This document shows, piece after piece, positions 10,471 through 18,810 of a stretch of DNA of 64,000 bases. Position numbers and translations under genes: made by a program. The stretch is from Polyangia bacterium. GTDB lineage: Bacteria; Myxococcota_A; Polyangia; Nannocystales; Nannocystaceae. Where the stretch lies: the NCBI GenBank assembly GCA_030424595.1, contig JAUHWG010000021.1, positions 124,001 through 188,000 of the forward strand. Reading direction: 5' to 3'. Under the pieces are notes generated by a model. The model did no database searches. It saw only the letters and a program-made list of their open reading frames with translations, and was not told the origin of the DNA. Numbering within the stretch: position 1 is the stretch's first letter; the number at the start of each line of letters is the position of its first letter.

Positions 10471-12162
10471 ATGAAGGTCCCGCACGTGACTGCACCCTCA
10501 TCCGCCACGACCGACTACGACGCGCTGAACGAGGAGCTGAGGCGCCTTCGCGCTGAGAACGCGCGGCTTCAGGGGGAGGTCGCGGAGTACCGCGGCGCGC
10601 TCGAGGAGCTCGACACCGCGGCGACCCGAGCCCTCGCGGACAGCGAGGCGCGGCTGCGCCACCTGATCAACGCGATGCCGGACATCGTCTGCTTCAAGGA
10701 CGGTCAAGGGCGGTGGCTGGTCGCCAACGAGTTCGACCTCGATCTCTTCCAGTTGACGGGCGTCGACTACCGCGGCAAGACAGACGCCGAGCTCGCGCCC
10801 TTCAGCCCCTTCTACTGCGAGGCCTTCCTCGCCTGTATGGAGTCCGACGAGGTCGCCTGGGCGCACGGCGGGCCGTCGCGCGCGACCGAGGTGATCCCGC
10901 GGCCGGACGGGAGCGAGCGGGCGTTCGACGTGATCAAGGTTCCGACCTTCCACGAGAACGGCAGCCGCAAGGGCCTCGTCGTGATCGGTCGGGACATCAC
11001 GCTCCAGCGCGAGTTCGAGGTGCAGCTCCGGCAGAAGGCCCGGCTGGAGGCGGTGGGGCAGCTCGCCGGCGGCGTGGCCCACGACTTCAACAACGTGCTC
11101 ACGGCGGTGCTCGGGCACGCGACTCTCCTCGCGCTCGACCTGCCGCCCGGGTCGGAGGAGCAGAGCAGCGCCGAGACCATCTGCCAAGCGGCGGAGCGAG
11201 CCAGCGCCTTGACCCGCCAGCTCCTCGGGCTCGCCCGCCGAGGCCTCGAGGAGGTCGGACAGGTCAGCGTCCACGAGGTGGTCGGCGAGGTCTGCACCCT
11301 GTTGGAGCACACCCTCGGCGCGAGCGTCCGCGTCGTCGCGGCGCTTGATCCAGCCCCGCTGCTCGTCTCGGGCGACGCGTCCCAGCTCCACCAAGTGATC
11401 ACCAACCTGGCCCTCAACGCGAGGGACGCGATGGACGGGGCCGGCGTCCTCACCCTGCGCACCCGACTCTGCGCCGAGCCGCCGCCGTGGACCCGGCTGA
11501 CGCCCGGCCCCGGCGGCTTCGCCTCCATCGCGGTCGAGGACACGGGCCCGGGCATCCCAGAGGCGCTCCGCGACCGGGTCTTCGAGCCCTTCTTCTCGAC
11601 GAAGGGGCGCGAGGGCACAGGCATGGGGTTGGCCGTCGCCCAGAGCATCGTCCTCGACCACGGCGGCGCGATCCGGGCGGTGGGCAGAGCCCTGGGGGGG
11701 ACGATCTTCGAGGTCGTGCTGCCGCTGGCGGAGGGGGACGCGACCGCGAAGCGCACCAGCAACCGAGCGGTCAGCTCGCTGGAGACGATCCGGGTGCTCG
11801 TCGTCGACGACGATCCGCTGGCGCGCAGCGCCGAGGTCGCGCTCCTCGTGCACCTCGGCTGCGAGGTTGAGGCCTGCGTCGACGGCCGCGCCGCGCTCGA
11901 GCGCTTGGCCGGCGAGCTCCCGGACCTGCTCGTTCTCGACGTGGACATGCCGGGGATCGACGGCTTCGAGGTGCTCGCCTGGCTGCGCCAGCGCCACCCC
12001 GACCTCCCGGTGCTGCTGGTGACCGGGCTCGGCGGGGCTGAGGTCGCCGAGCGGGCCCTCGGGCTCGGGGCGAAGCGGGTGCTCTGCAAGCCCCTCGGGC
12101 TCGCCGAGCTGCGACGGGCGGTGCAGGCCGCGGTCACCGGATCCGATGCTGTGTCGTCTTGA
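10471..12162 (+). CDS. PAS-domain hybrid sensor histidine kinase
   Basis: 563 residues, no membrane segment, so probably a cytoplasmic sensor. Order: N-terminal coiled coil (~15-60, heptads of Leu/Glu/Arg); PAS domain (~60-180, with NAMPDIVCFKDGQGRWLVAN); HisKA dimerisation helix with phospho-accepting H204 in AHDFNN; HATPase_c with N-box (LNARDAMDG), G1 (DTGPGIPE), F-box (FEPFFSTK) and G2 (GTGMGLAVAQ); C-terminal receiver (~435-555) with acceptor D490 in LVLDVDMPGIDG and the conserved Lys in LCKPLG. It probably autophosphorylates and passes phosphate internally to the receiver. No cognate regulator lies next to it. The ATG follows a weak ataagg-like site. Confidence 0.93.
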   Translation: MKVPHVTAPSSATTDYDALNEELRRLRAENARLQGEVAEYRGALEELDTAATRALADSEARLRHLINAMPDIVCFKDGQGRWLVANEFDLDLFQLTGVDYRGKTDAELAPFSPFYCEAFLACMESDEVAWAHGGPSRATEVIPRPDGSERAFDVIKVPTFHENGSRKGLVVIGRDITLQREFEVQLRQKARLEAVGQLAGGVAHDFNNVLTAVLGHATLLALDLPPGSEEQSSAETICQAAERASALTRQLLGLARRGLEEVGQVSVHEVVGEVCTLLEHTLGASVRVVAALDPAPLLVSGDASQLHQVITNLALNARDAMDGAGVLTLRTRLCAEPPPWTRLTPGPGGFASIAVEDTGPGIPEALRDRVFEPFFSTKGREGTGMGLAVAQSIVLDHGGAIRAVGRALGGTIFEVVLPLAEGDATAKRTSNRAVSSLETIRVLVVDDDPLARSAEVALLVHLGCEVEACVDGRAALERLAGELPDLLVLDVDMPGIDGFEVLAWLRQRHPDLPVLLVTGLGGAEVAERALGLGAKRVLCKPLGLAELRRAVQAAVTGSDAVSS

Positions 12163-12344
12163 GCTCCGAGTGACGTACAACGTCGCGCCGAGGTCGGCGG
12201 GGCGCGTGAGCAGGGGCCGGAGGAGGTGCGGCCCGGCTGCAGGGCTGTGGCGGGATGGCCTGCGTCCACCTCACGGAGGAGCTCGCCCTCCGCGGCCAGG
12301 CGGATCCAGCTCCGAGGGCTTGATAGCCTCCGTTCGGGCCGCTC

Positions 12345-12731
12345 TCAGCCCGCCGCGGGCGGCTCCCAGAGCTCGATCGCGTTGCCCTCGGGATCATGGA
12401 TCCGGGCGAAGTGTCCAGTCTCTGGGCTGTCCCACTCGTCGCGCGTTTCAACGGCGATGCCGCTGGCTCTGAGCTTCTCGAGCATCCCGGCGAGATCGGA
12501 CACGCGAAGGTTGAGCATGAACGCCTTGTCGGCGGCGAAGTAGTCGGTGTCGGCTTTGAACGGCGCGAAGACCATCGGCCCCCCGTGCGTCTTCCACGAC
12601 CACTCCTCTGGGGGGCCAGCCCCATCGGCCGCACAGCCAGCGCCGATCCCTAGATGCTCGCGATACCACCGCGACAGGCCGTCAGGATCGTTCGCGCGAA
12701 AGAATAGACCGCCAATACCAAGCACAGACAT
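12345..12731 (-). CDS. VOC / glyoxalase-fold protein
   Basis: 128-residue single VOC domain of two beta-alpha-beta3 modules: IGGLFFRANDPDGLSRWYREHLGI opens the first and FMLNLRVSDLAGMLEKL the second; it closes with FARIHDPEGNAIELWEP, whose Glu is the usual metal ligand. Members bind a divalent metal and act as lyases, dioxygenases or antibiotic-binding proteins. Start: ATG at 12731, with a gagagcga stretch upstream; the frame runs further upstream, but that part does not resemble the family. Substrate unknown. Confidence 0.88.
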   Translation of the reverse strand: MSVLGIGGLFFRANDPDGLSRWYREHLGIGAGCAADGAGPPEEWSWKTHGGPMVFAPFKADTDYFAADKAFMLNLRVSDLAGMLEKLRASGIAVETRDEWDSPETGHFARIHDPEGNAIELWEPPAAG

Positions 12732-12855
12732 GATGCAGCTCGCTCTCTGGGCGCGCACTTTAGCGCAGCGCAGTCCCGCGAGATAGGCCGAAACAGCGAG
12801 TGGCGATCGCCCAGGCAGGCAGGCAGATCGCGGGCCGAGGCGCCTCAGGCCCTCG

Positions 12856-13545
12856 TCACGGAGCGAGAGTACCCACCCAGTGGACCCCCACACCGAGCCC
12901 GAGGACGCCCAGGGCGGTGACCAGCAAGGACACCCACAGGAGCCGCAAGCGGATCCGGAGCTGCGCGAGCGCCTCGCCAAGAGTGCGACTCACGCCCCCG
13001 GCGTAGGCGCTGATCTCTTCAGCGTCGACGCCGAGGAGATTGTCGGTGCCGCAGTAGAGACAGGTCGCCGCCAGCTCGCGCTCTGAAGCAGCGAGCGGAC
13101 CGCCGCAGTTTCGACAGCATTGGTGTCCCCGCACCCAGCGGGCGCTGAGCGCCGCCCGGTAGCTCTGGCGAACCTCGCGGGCGGTCGCGACGTAGGCGAA
13201 GGTCAAGGCGCCGGGGATGAGGGCGGGGAGCATCGCGAGGCTGAGCAGGGAGAGGCCGGTGAGCGGCGGGACCTTTGCGTTGCCTATCAGGCTCGCGCAG
13301 AGCGGCAATCCTACGGTGAGCGCGAAGGCCCAGCGCCGCGCCCCGGCACCGCCCCCGCGGCTGAGGGCCGCGATCGCCTCCTCTGCGGCCGCCCGGCTGA
13401 CCATCGCGCTTTGGCGCTGACGTGCCACCTCCAGGAGCTCTGGAGGGAGCACTACGCTCGCCTCGCAGAACACACAGGCGACCGGACTCTGGTCGCTGAG
13501 CGGGACCGGGCTGCCGCAGCTAGGACAGTTGATGAGCTGCGTCAT
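12856..13545 (-). CDS. zinc-ribbon membrane protein
   Basis: 229 residues. The N-terminus begins with a CPSCG...CVFC zinc ribbon, then a helical stretch, a pair of hydrophobic segments (~75-125), a second zinc ribbon (CRNCGG...CLYCG) and a final membrane segment (~200-225). It is probably an inner-membrane protein with zinc ribbons on the cytoplasmic side. The ATG overlaps the upstream stop as ATGA and has a strong gaggagg site, so translation is coupled to the gene at 13542-14528. I do not recognise a named family; a role together with its coupled partner is inferred from the overlap only. Confidence 0.8.
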   Translation of the reverse strand: MTQLINCPSCGSPVPLSDQSPVACVFCEASVVLPPELLEVARQRQSAMVSRAAAEEAIAALSRGGGAGARRWAFALTVGLPLCASLIGNAKVPPLTGLSLLSLAMLPALIPGALTFAYVATAREVRQSYRAALSARWVRGHQCCRNCGGPLAASERELAATCLYCGTDNLLGVDAEEISAYAGGVSRTLGEALAQLRIRLRLLWVSLLVTALGVLGLGVGVHWVGTLAP

Positions 13546-14528
13546 CGCCCGGACTCCTCCTCGAATTGCCCCCTGTAGTCGCAACCCTCGGCGCCGGTGG
13601 GGATCGTGAATTCGACCACGAAGTCCCCGGCCTCCTGCGCCTCCAGGGTGATCGACCAGGGATGACCCTCGCGCACCTGCTCCAAGACCTTAACGGGGGC
13701 GCACTCCCTCGCGAGGCCGATCCAACAGGAGCCGGTAAAGCTGAACGTTCGGACATCTCCAGCGACGGCGGGGAGTCGCGCTTTGGCGACGGCGGGCCCC
13801 TTCGCTGAGGTGTCGACCAGCCTGCCGCTGACGGTCGTGCCGGGAGCTACGTCGAACGAGCCGGCGAGGGCGCGCCGGTGGTTGATGATCTGATCGGCTG
13901 TCAGCGCGAGGAGGAGCCCGAGGACCGCGGCCACGCCGAAGCCGACGATGGGCCGGGCCTTGGCGGCCGCCTGCGGAGGAGCCTGCGGAGCCTGCGGGGT
14001 CGGAGGCGCCGCAGCGCTGTCCTGCGCTCGACGCCCGAAGGTCCGGAAGACGACGAAGAGGACCGGGATCGCGAGCACGAGCGTCCCGCCGCCGCCGAAC
14101 ACTGCGATCCCGACGGCGGAGAGCCCGTGCAGCAGCGGCTCTGCGCGTTGGGTCGCGTCGTGGGCGTAGAGAGCCGCCAGGCCCGCGCAGAGCAGGAGCA
14201 GAGCCCCGTATCCGGCGACCGCTCCGAGGCGACCCGGTATCGGTTGCGTCGACAGCTCCGCGCCAAACGCCAGTCGGTAGGCCTTGGCGGCGCTGCTGCA
14301 CAGCGGTTGAATCCCCATCCCGCCGATAAGCGCCGCCGCCGGTAGGGCGATGAGCACCGCGACCCGGTAGCCGAGGCGCTCGAGATCGTCGTCGCTGTTC
14401 AGGGCGCGCTGCAGGGCCGGGAGAACGAGCGCACAGGCGGCGAAGAGCGCCATGAACGCGACCAGCAGAGCCCGACCGGTCCGGCTCGGCCCTAGCTCCC
14501 AGGGCTCGTCAGGCTTGGACGGGGTCAC
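13542..14528 (-). CDS. multi-pass membrane protein with C-terminal periplasmic domain
   Basis: 328 residues. Hydrophobic segments lie near residues 20-45, 55-75, 100-120, 135-165 and 190-215. A Pro/Ala/Gln-rich loop precedes the last one. The final ~110 residues are soluble, beta-rich and probably periplasmic, with two Cys (GSCWIGLARECAP). Start is GTG at 14528 with only a weak ribosome-binding site, so the start is uncertain. It overlaps the zinc-ribbon membrane gene by four bases (ATGA), indicating one operon and probably one complex. No family recognised. Confidence 0.75.
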   Translation of the reverse strand: MTPSKPDEPWELGPSRTGRALLVAFMALFAACALVLPALQRALNSDDDLERLGYRVAVLIALPAAALIGGMGIQPLCSSAAKAYRLAFGAELSTQPIPGRLGAVAGYGALLLLCAGLAALYAHDATQRAEPLLHGLSAVGIAVFGGGGTLVLAIPVLFVVFRTFGRRAQDSAAAPPTPQAPQAPPQAAAKARPIVGFGVAAVLGLLLALTADQIINHRRALAGSFDVAPGTTVSGRLVDTSAKGPAVAKARLPAVAGDVRTFSFTGSCWIGLARECAPVKVLEQVREGHPWSITLEAQEAGDFVVEFTIPTGAEGCDYRGQFEEESGR

Positions 14529-14854
14529 GCCGAGGATGCGAACACAGCTAGCGCGAGGAGTCGAGCTTGATCGGGCGTCCGCGTGTTCACGAGCGCAGAT
14601 CCGCGTCGATGACGTCGGGGGAGCGCGCGCGGTTCGGCGATCGGAGGGCGCGGGCTCTCACTACGGTCCCCTCGGAGGCCGCGGCAAGCCTGCTTGCGCA
14701 CTCTCGCGAGCCCTCGCCCCTCCGCTCATCTCCGCTCCTCTCCGCTCCTCTCTGCTCCGCCGACACGCACGGTGTGGGCCCGGTACGGCTGCATCTCGTC
14801 GAAGCCACGGGGGCCGACGATCGCGGCGGGGCGCGGGACCCTCGCGACGGACTC
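14529..14854. other. intergenic region with 10-bp repeats
   Basis: 326 bp between two minus-strand genes. It contains about four copies of a ctccgctcct-type unit at 14720-14759. It probably holds the promoter of the membrane-protein pair, but no clear -35/-10 was identified. Confidence 0.5.
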
Positions 14855-15457
14855 CTACGGCGAGAAGCCGAGCCAAGCGTGGCGAAGAATGATCTCGGCG
14901 ATGGTCGCGACCAAACTCGTGCCGAGATCGACGCGATCGAGCCGAAGCTCATAGGTCGCCTGGAAGTCGGGGAGGACGAGCGCGCGGAAGGTCTTGTTCT
15001 CCGGCCGGCAGTCGAAGAGGACGATCGCGTCGAGCCTCTCCTCAGCCTGGGTCCGGAGGGGCTCTAGCCGGTCGGCGGTGTAGGCCATGAAGTCCTCGCC
15101 GGTCGTATCGCCGACGGCGCGGCGGGTCGCGCTCTCCCCCTTGCTGATCATATGCGTATAGTCGGCGCGGATGGCCTTGCGCAGGCCCTTGGCGCAGGCG
15201 CTCGCGGACTCGCTGACGGGGTCCGGGGTCATGTTGACGACGAGGATCTCGAGCTGCCGGTCGCCGGCGAGGGCGGGGCTCGGGGCGAGCCCGCCGAGCG
15301 AGAGGGCGGGGAGGAGGACCGTGAGGAGGGCACGCCCGCGGCGACGGCTCATCGTGCGCGGGCTCATCGTGCTACGGCTCATCGTGCTTCGGCTCATCGT
15401 GCTTCGGCTCATCGTGCTACGGCTCATCACGGCTGGTTTCTCCGCAGAGAGGCTCAT
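14855..15457 (-). CDS. exported protein with repeat-borne start codons
   Basis: 200 residues from the ATG at 15457, which overlaps the upstream stop as ATGA and has a purine-rich agagggagcggag site; this start is preferred. The N-terminus then runs through a tandem MSRST repeat to a normal Sec signal peptide (RRRGRALLTVLLPALSLGG...ALA, cut before GDR). The mature ~120 residues look like a small alpha/beta domain (QLEILVVNMTPDP...LDAIVLFDCRPE); I do not recognise the family. The repeat puts further in-frame ATGs at 15427, 15412, 15397, 15382, 15367 and 15352; the last starts exactly at the signal peptide. It is translationally coupled to the lipoprotein gene upstream, whose mature domain has a similar length and strand order, so the two may be distant relatives. 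Confidence 0.8.
   Translation of the reverse strand: MSLSAEKPAVMSRSTMSRSTMSRSTMSRSTMSPRTMSRRRGRALLTVLLPALSLGGLAPSPALAGDRQLEILVVNMTPDPVSESASACAKGLRKAIRADYTHMISKGESATRRAVGDTTGEDFMAYTADRLEPLRTQAEERLDAIVLFDCRPENKTFRALVLPDFQATYELRLDRVDLGTSLVATIAEIILRHAWLGFSP
15352..15427 (-). repeat. 15-bp coding minisatellite carrying ATG codons
   Basis: Five units of 15 bp (atgagccgnagcacg on the minus strand, the last ones diverged) each code for MSRST or MSPRT and place an in-frame ATG every 15 bases from 15427 to 15352. Each unit also repeats the ATGAGC seen at the gene's coupled start at 15457. Confidence 0.85.
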
Positions 15458-16116
15458 CGCTCCGCTCCCTCTGTTTGGGCGGCGGCGAGGATCGAGGCGA
15501 TCCACTTCGCCTGGTCCTCGCCGTCGAGCCTCGCCCCCGCCTCGGCGCTGCCGCGCTGGCTGAAGACGGGCGCCGCCTCGGGCGGTCGGAGGACGAGCAG
15601 GTCGCGGACGCCCTGAGCCAGGCGCTTGCCCTTGCGGTTCACCTTGGGCTCCGCGAGGCGGACGACGACGACGGTCTCAAAGCTGCTCCAGGGGCCAGGG
15701 AGCGTCGCGTCACTGTCGTCGGCCTCTGCGTAGGCGCGCTCGTCGGCGCTGGCGGGCTCCCGCGTGATCTCGAGGCCCTGCTCGCGCAGGCTCTCCTCCA
15801 TCGCCACGAGCTGGCGCTCTTGCGACATCAGGAGGTCCGGTGGGGTGTGGAGCACGACGATCCGAAGGGTCCCAGGTCTCGGCGGTGTGGCGGGGACGGG
15901 CTCAGCATCCGCAGCGTTCTCCTCGCCGGCCCCAGGCTCGCTCTCGGTCGGTGGGGGAGGGGTGTTCGATGGGGCGGTCGCCGTATCGCCTGGGGCCTCG
16001 CCAGAGGGCGTGGCGTCGGCCTCGGGGGCAGGAGCAGGAGCAGGCTCGAGGGGCGCCCCTTGTGGTGGGGTCCCTGGGGTGCAGGCGAGCGCCGACGCGA
16101 GGAGGAGTGCGCGCAT
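15454..16116 (-). CDS. lipoprotein of unknown function
   Basis: 220 residues from the ATG at 16116. A short signal peptide ends in a lipobox at Cys12 (ASALAC). A Pro/Ala/Glu/Thr tether of about 70 residues follows, then an alpha/beta domain (LRIVVLHTPPDLLMSQERQ...FETVVVVRLAEPKVNRKGKR). The frame is open to 16218, but the region before 16116 is Arg/His-rich and unlike a signal. The stop overlaps the next gene's start (ATGA), giving a two-gene coupled operon. It is divergent from the cyclase gene at 16279 with a 162-bp shared upstream region. Function unknown. Confidence 0.75.
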   Translation of the reverse strand: MRALLLASALACTPGTPPQGAPLEPAPAPAPEADATPSGEAPGDTATAPSNTPPPPTESEPGAGEENAADAEPVPATPPRPGTLRIVVLHTPPDLLMSQERQLVAMEESLREQGLEITREPASADERAYAEADDSDATLPGPWSSFETVVVVRLAEPKVNRKGKRLAQGVRDLLVLRPPEAAPVFSQRGSAEAGARLDGEDQAKWIASILAAAQTEGAER

Positions 16117-16278
16117 GGTCTGCCCATCATGCAACGTCCGCCGGGCCGCGGGGTGCACGGAGCGGGGACGTCTGCGCGCGTCGGTGCGATGGCGCGCCTC
16201 GTCCAGATTGTAGGACATATCGAACGCTGTTCTACCAAGTGGTCGCAGGTGTGACCTTTGCTACCGTCGACCTCCGCG

Positions 16279-18102
16279 ATGGTCGACGACGACGATGATG
16301 ATCTCCTCCTCTTCGCCGACGAGGAGGTGGTCGCTGATGCGAGCGCCGGTGGGGAGCGCTGGCGGGTCTTGGTCATCGACGACGAGCCCGAGGTGCACGC
16401 GATCACTCGCCTCGCGCTCGCCGATCTCGAGGTCGACGGACGGTCGATCGAGCTCCTCCGGGCGAGCACCGGAGCCGCGGGCAGGGAGATCCTCCGCACC
16501 ACCCCGGACATCGCCCTCGTCCTCCTCGACGTGGTGATGGAGAGCGAGCACGCGGGCCTCGAGCTCGCCCGCTGGATCCGCGAGGGGCTCGGCAATCGCC
16601 TGATCCGGATCGTTCTCCGCACCGGCCAGCCCGGGACCGCGCCCGAGCACCGGGTGATGCTCGACTACGACATCAACGACTACCGGTCGAAGACGGAGCT
16701 GACCGCTCGCCGGCTGATGACGACGGTTCTCGGCGGGATCCGCTCCTACCGTGATCTCTGCGTCATCGACTCGCAGAAGGAGGGCCTCCAGCGGGTGATC
16801 GACGCCTCCGCGACCCTCTTCGAGCGGACCTCCTTTGAGAGCTTCCTCCGCGGGCTGCTCCTCCAGATCGCCGCCCTCCTGCGGCCCCGTCGGAGCACCA
16901 TGTTCATCCAGACCCACGGCCCGCTCTTCGGCGTCACCGAGGGCGAGCCGGCGATCCTCGCCGGGACTGGGCGCTTCGCGGAGGTCCAGGGGCAGCCCGC
17001 GCGGGAGCAGCTCTCCGAGGAGGCGTGGAAGGACATCCGCCTCGCGGTGAAGGGCCAGCAGGGGGTGCATCGTGGCAGCTACAGCGTGTTTGGCCTCTGC
17101 CATCGCGCCCACTCCTGCGCCGCTGTCTTCGTCGAGACCGCGACCCCGCTGACGAGCTGGGAGAGCCACCTCCTGGAGCTCTTCTGTCACAACGCCACGG
17201 TCGCCCTCGACAACCTCCGCCTCCACCACCGCCAGCTCGCCCTGCTCGCCGCCTTTGAGCGCTTCATCCCCAAGCGCCTGCTCGACATCGCCGAGATCAA
17301 GGACGTGACCGTGGCCGCGGTCGGCGACCACACCCAGCGCAACGTCGCGGTCGTCTTCGCCGATCTCCGCTCCTTCACCCGCCTCGCCGAGGAGCTGAGC
17401 CCGAGCGACACCTTCACCTTCGTCAACGCCTTCTTCGCCGCGGTCGTCCCCGCGATCCACAAGCACGGCGGTGTGGTCGACAAGTTCATGGGGGACGGCC
17501 TGATGGCCCTCTTCCCCGGCGAGCCCGACGACGCGGTGCGAGCGTCGCTGGAGATGATCGAGCAGGTGCGCCGCTTCGCCGATGAGCACCTCACCGACCT
17601 CTCCGGCAGCGAGGTCGTCCCGCGGATCGGCGTCGGCATCCACTATGGTCCGATCATCCTCGGCCTCGTCGGCGCCGCGGATCGCCTCGACTTCACCGGC
17701 ATCTCCGACTGCGTCAACGCCACCGCCCGGATCGAGCGGCTGACCCGGGCCTTCGACGCGGACCTCCTGATCTCCCACGCGATCTACGGTCGCCTCAGCC
17801 CCGACCTCCAGGCCGAGTGCCGGCCGCTCGGGCAGATGGAGATCCGCGGCAAGAACCAGGCTGTCGTGCTCTACGAGGTCTTCGCCGCCGATCTTCCGGC
17901 GATGCGCGCCGCCAAGGCCCAGACCCGCGACGCGCTCGTCCCGGTCGCGACCGCCCATCGCGAGCACCGCTGGCAGGACGCGCTGGATCTGCTCTCGAAG
18001 ATCCGCGAGGAGCACCCGGACGACGCCCCCCTGCGCACCGTCGCCCGCCACTGTCGCCACCAGATCCGTCTGGAGCGCGACGGTGGGCCTGTGAGCGGAT
18101 GA
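16279..18102 (+). CDS. response regulator with DUF3369-like and class III nucleotide cyclase domains
   Basis: 607 residues, soluble. Residues ~30-150 form a receiver (VLVIDDEPEVH; acceptor D84 in LVLLDVVMES). Residues ~165-325 resemble the GAF-like DUF3369 domain found next to receivers. Residues ~335-530 form an adenylate/guanylate cyclase catalytic domain, with both metal-binding aspartates (D362 in FADLRSF, D406 in MGDG), the Lys of DKFMGDG and a Thr in DFTGISDCVNA at the substrate-specifying place, which suits ATP. A helical tail (~560-600) follows. Phosphorylation probably controls cAMP synthesis; no kinase is adjacent, the nearest being the orphan hybrid kinase at 10471. The ATG at 16279 is preferred over an upstream TTG. 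Confidence 0.92.
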   Translation: MVDDDDDDLLLFADEEVVADASAGGERWRVLVIDDEPEVHAITRLALADLEVDGRSIELLRASTGAAGREILRTTPDIALVLLDVVMESEHAGLELARWIREGLGNRLIRIVLRTGQPGTAPEHRVMLDYDINDYRSKTELTARRLMTTVLGGIRSYRDLCVIDSQKEGLQRVIDASATLFERTSFESFLRGLLLQIAALLRPRRSTMFIQTHGPLFGVTEGEPAILAGTGRFAEVQGQPAREQLSEEAWKDIRLAVKGQQGVHRGSYSVFGLCHRAHSCAAVFVETATPLTSWESHLLELFCHNATVALDNLRLHHRQLALLAAFERFIPKRLLDIAEIKDVTVAAVGDHTQRNVAVVFADLRSFTRLAEELSPSDTFTFVNAFFAAVVPAIHKHGGVVDKFMGDGLMALFPGEPDDAVRASLEMIEQVRRFADEHLTDLSGSEVVPRIGVGIHYGPIILGLVGAADRLDFTGISDCVNATARIERLTRAFDADLLISHAIYGRLSPDLQAECRPLGQMEIRGKNQAVVLYEVFAADLPAMRAAKAQTRDALVPVATAHREHRWQDALDLLSKIREEHPDDAPLRTVARHCRHQIRLERDGGPVSG

Positions 18103-18129
18103 TGTTGAGCGCCGCTGAGCGCCGCTGCT

Positions 18130-18173
18130 CCTCGTCTGCTCCTCGTCTGGGCCTCGTCTGGGCCTCGTCTGGG
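18130..18173. repeat. 11-bp minisatellite, four copies
   Basis: cctcgtctggg is repeated three times perfectly after one cctcgtctgct copy. It is non-coding, 28 bp after the cyclase stop. Confidence 0.85.
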
Positions 18174-18592
18174 CTGCATCAAGGGCGGCTTGGAGTGAGC
18201 GCATATAGCGGTGGGGCTGGGCGACAAGCTATGATCATAAGTGCGCGACCTGTCTGGCGCGCAGTCGGCCGAGGGATCGATCGTCGTGAGGCTCTCGTCC
18301 GAGCGCATCGTCGCCTCGGGCTGAGCACGGGTCGTGTGCGAGCTCGGACCGAGCGCAGATCGCTCATCGCGGCCGTCGATCCCGCGAGGCTGGGGCGCCA
18401 CGTGACGCTGCGGCACGATGATGCTGTGGTTGCGCTCCCTCGATGTCCTCAACCGGACCTCAGCAAAAGTCACATCGACCACTCACGAGAGGCGCCGGCC
18501 TACGGGTCTTGGCGTGGGGGGAGCGCACGAGATCGGGCTAGGACGAGCCAGGGGCGCTCATCTCGTGAGCTCGTGACCTGACATCGGCGGAC

Positions 18593-18640
18593 GCTGCGTC
18601 GGTCTGCGTCGGCCTGCGTCGGCCACGCGTCGGCCACGGG
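18593..18640. repeat. 10-11 bp tandem repeats
   Basis: Imperfect tandem copies of ctgcgtcggc (three) followed by cacgcgtcggc-type copies, in the pfa upstream region. Confidence 0.7.
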
Positions 18641-18712
18641 TCAGCGAACGACGATCCCGTGATCTCGACCACAGGAGGCGGTGTGTCGCCGGTTGTGACT
18701 GTATGGAGACAA

Positions 18713-18732
18713 AGTGATCCCTTCGGATCACT
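18713..18732. promoter_or_regulatory. perfect inverted repeat upstream of pfa1
   Basis: agtgatcc, 4-nt spacer cttc, ggatcact: a perfect 8-bp dyad centred about 88 bp before the pfa1 start. It could be an operator for a dimeric regulator, or an RNA hairpin in the leader with a cttcgg turn. The role is inferred only from position. Confidence 0.5.
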
Positions 18733-18810
18733 GACGAGGCGTGCGAACCTCCGGCCCGGGCGGACCCCTGCGAGGCCCGCAGAACGCCCGACCGACGAAG
18801 GGCGCAAGAG

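Larger units (their letters stand above)
18103..18810. other. 708-bp region upstream of the PUFA operon
   Basis: No credible gene. It contains two minisatellites (18130-18173 and about 18593-18640) and a perfect 8-bp inverted repeat at 18713-18732, and must hold the promoter of pfa1-pfa2-pfa3. No textbook -35/-10 pair was seen. Confidence 0.5.

Noticed and set aside
16261..18204. 647-codon minus-strand open frame
   Set aside because: Antisense to the receiver/cyclase gene, which has all catalytic residues in its own frame.
18103..18810. A gene or regulator before pfa1
   Set aside because: Open frames on both strands have atypical composition and no start with a ribosome-binding site; the region is better explained as repeats plus promoter.
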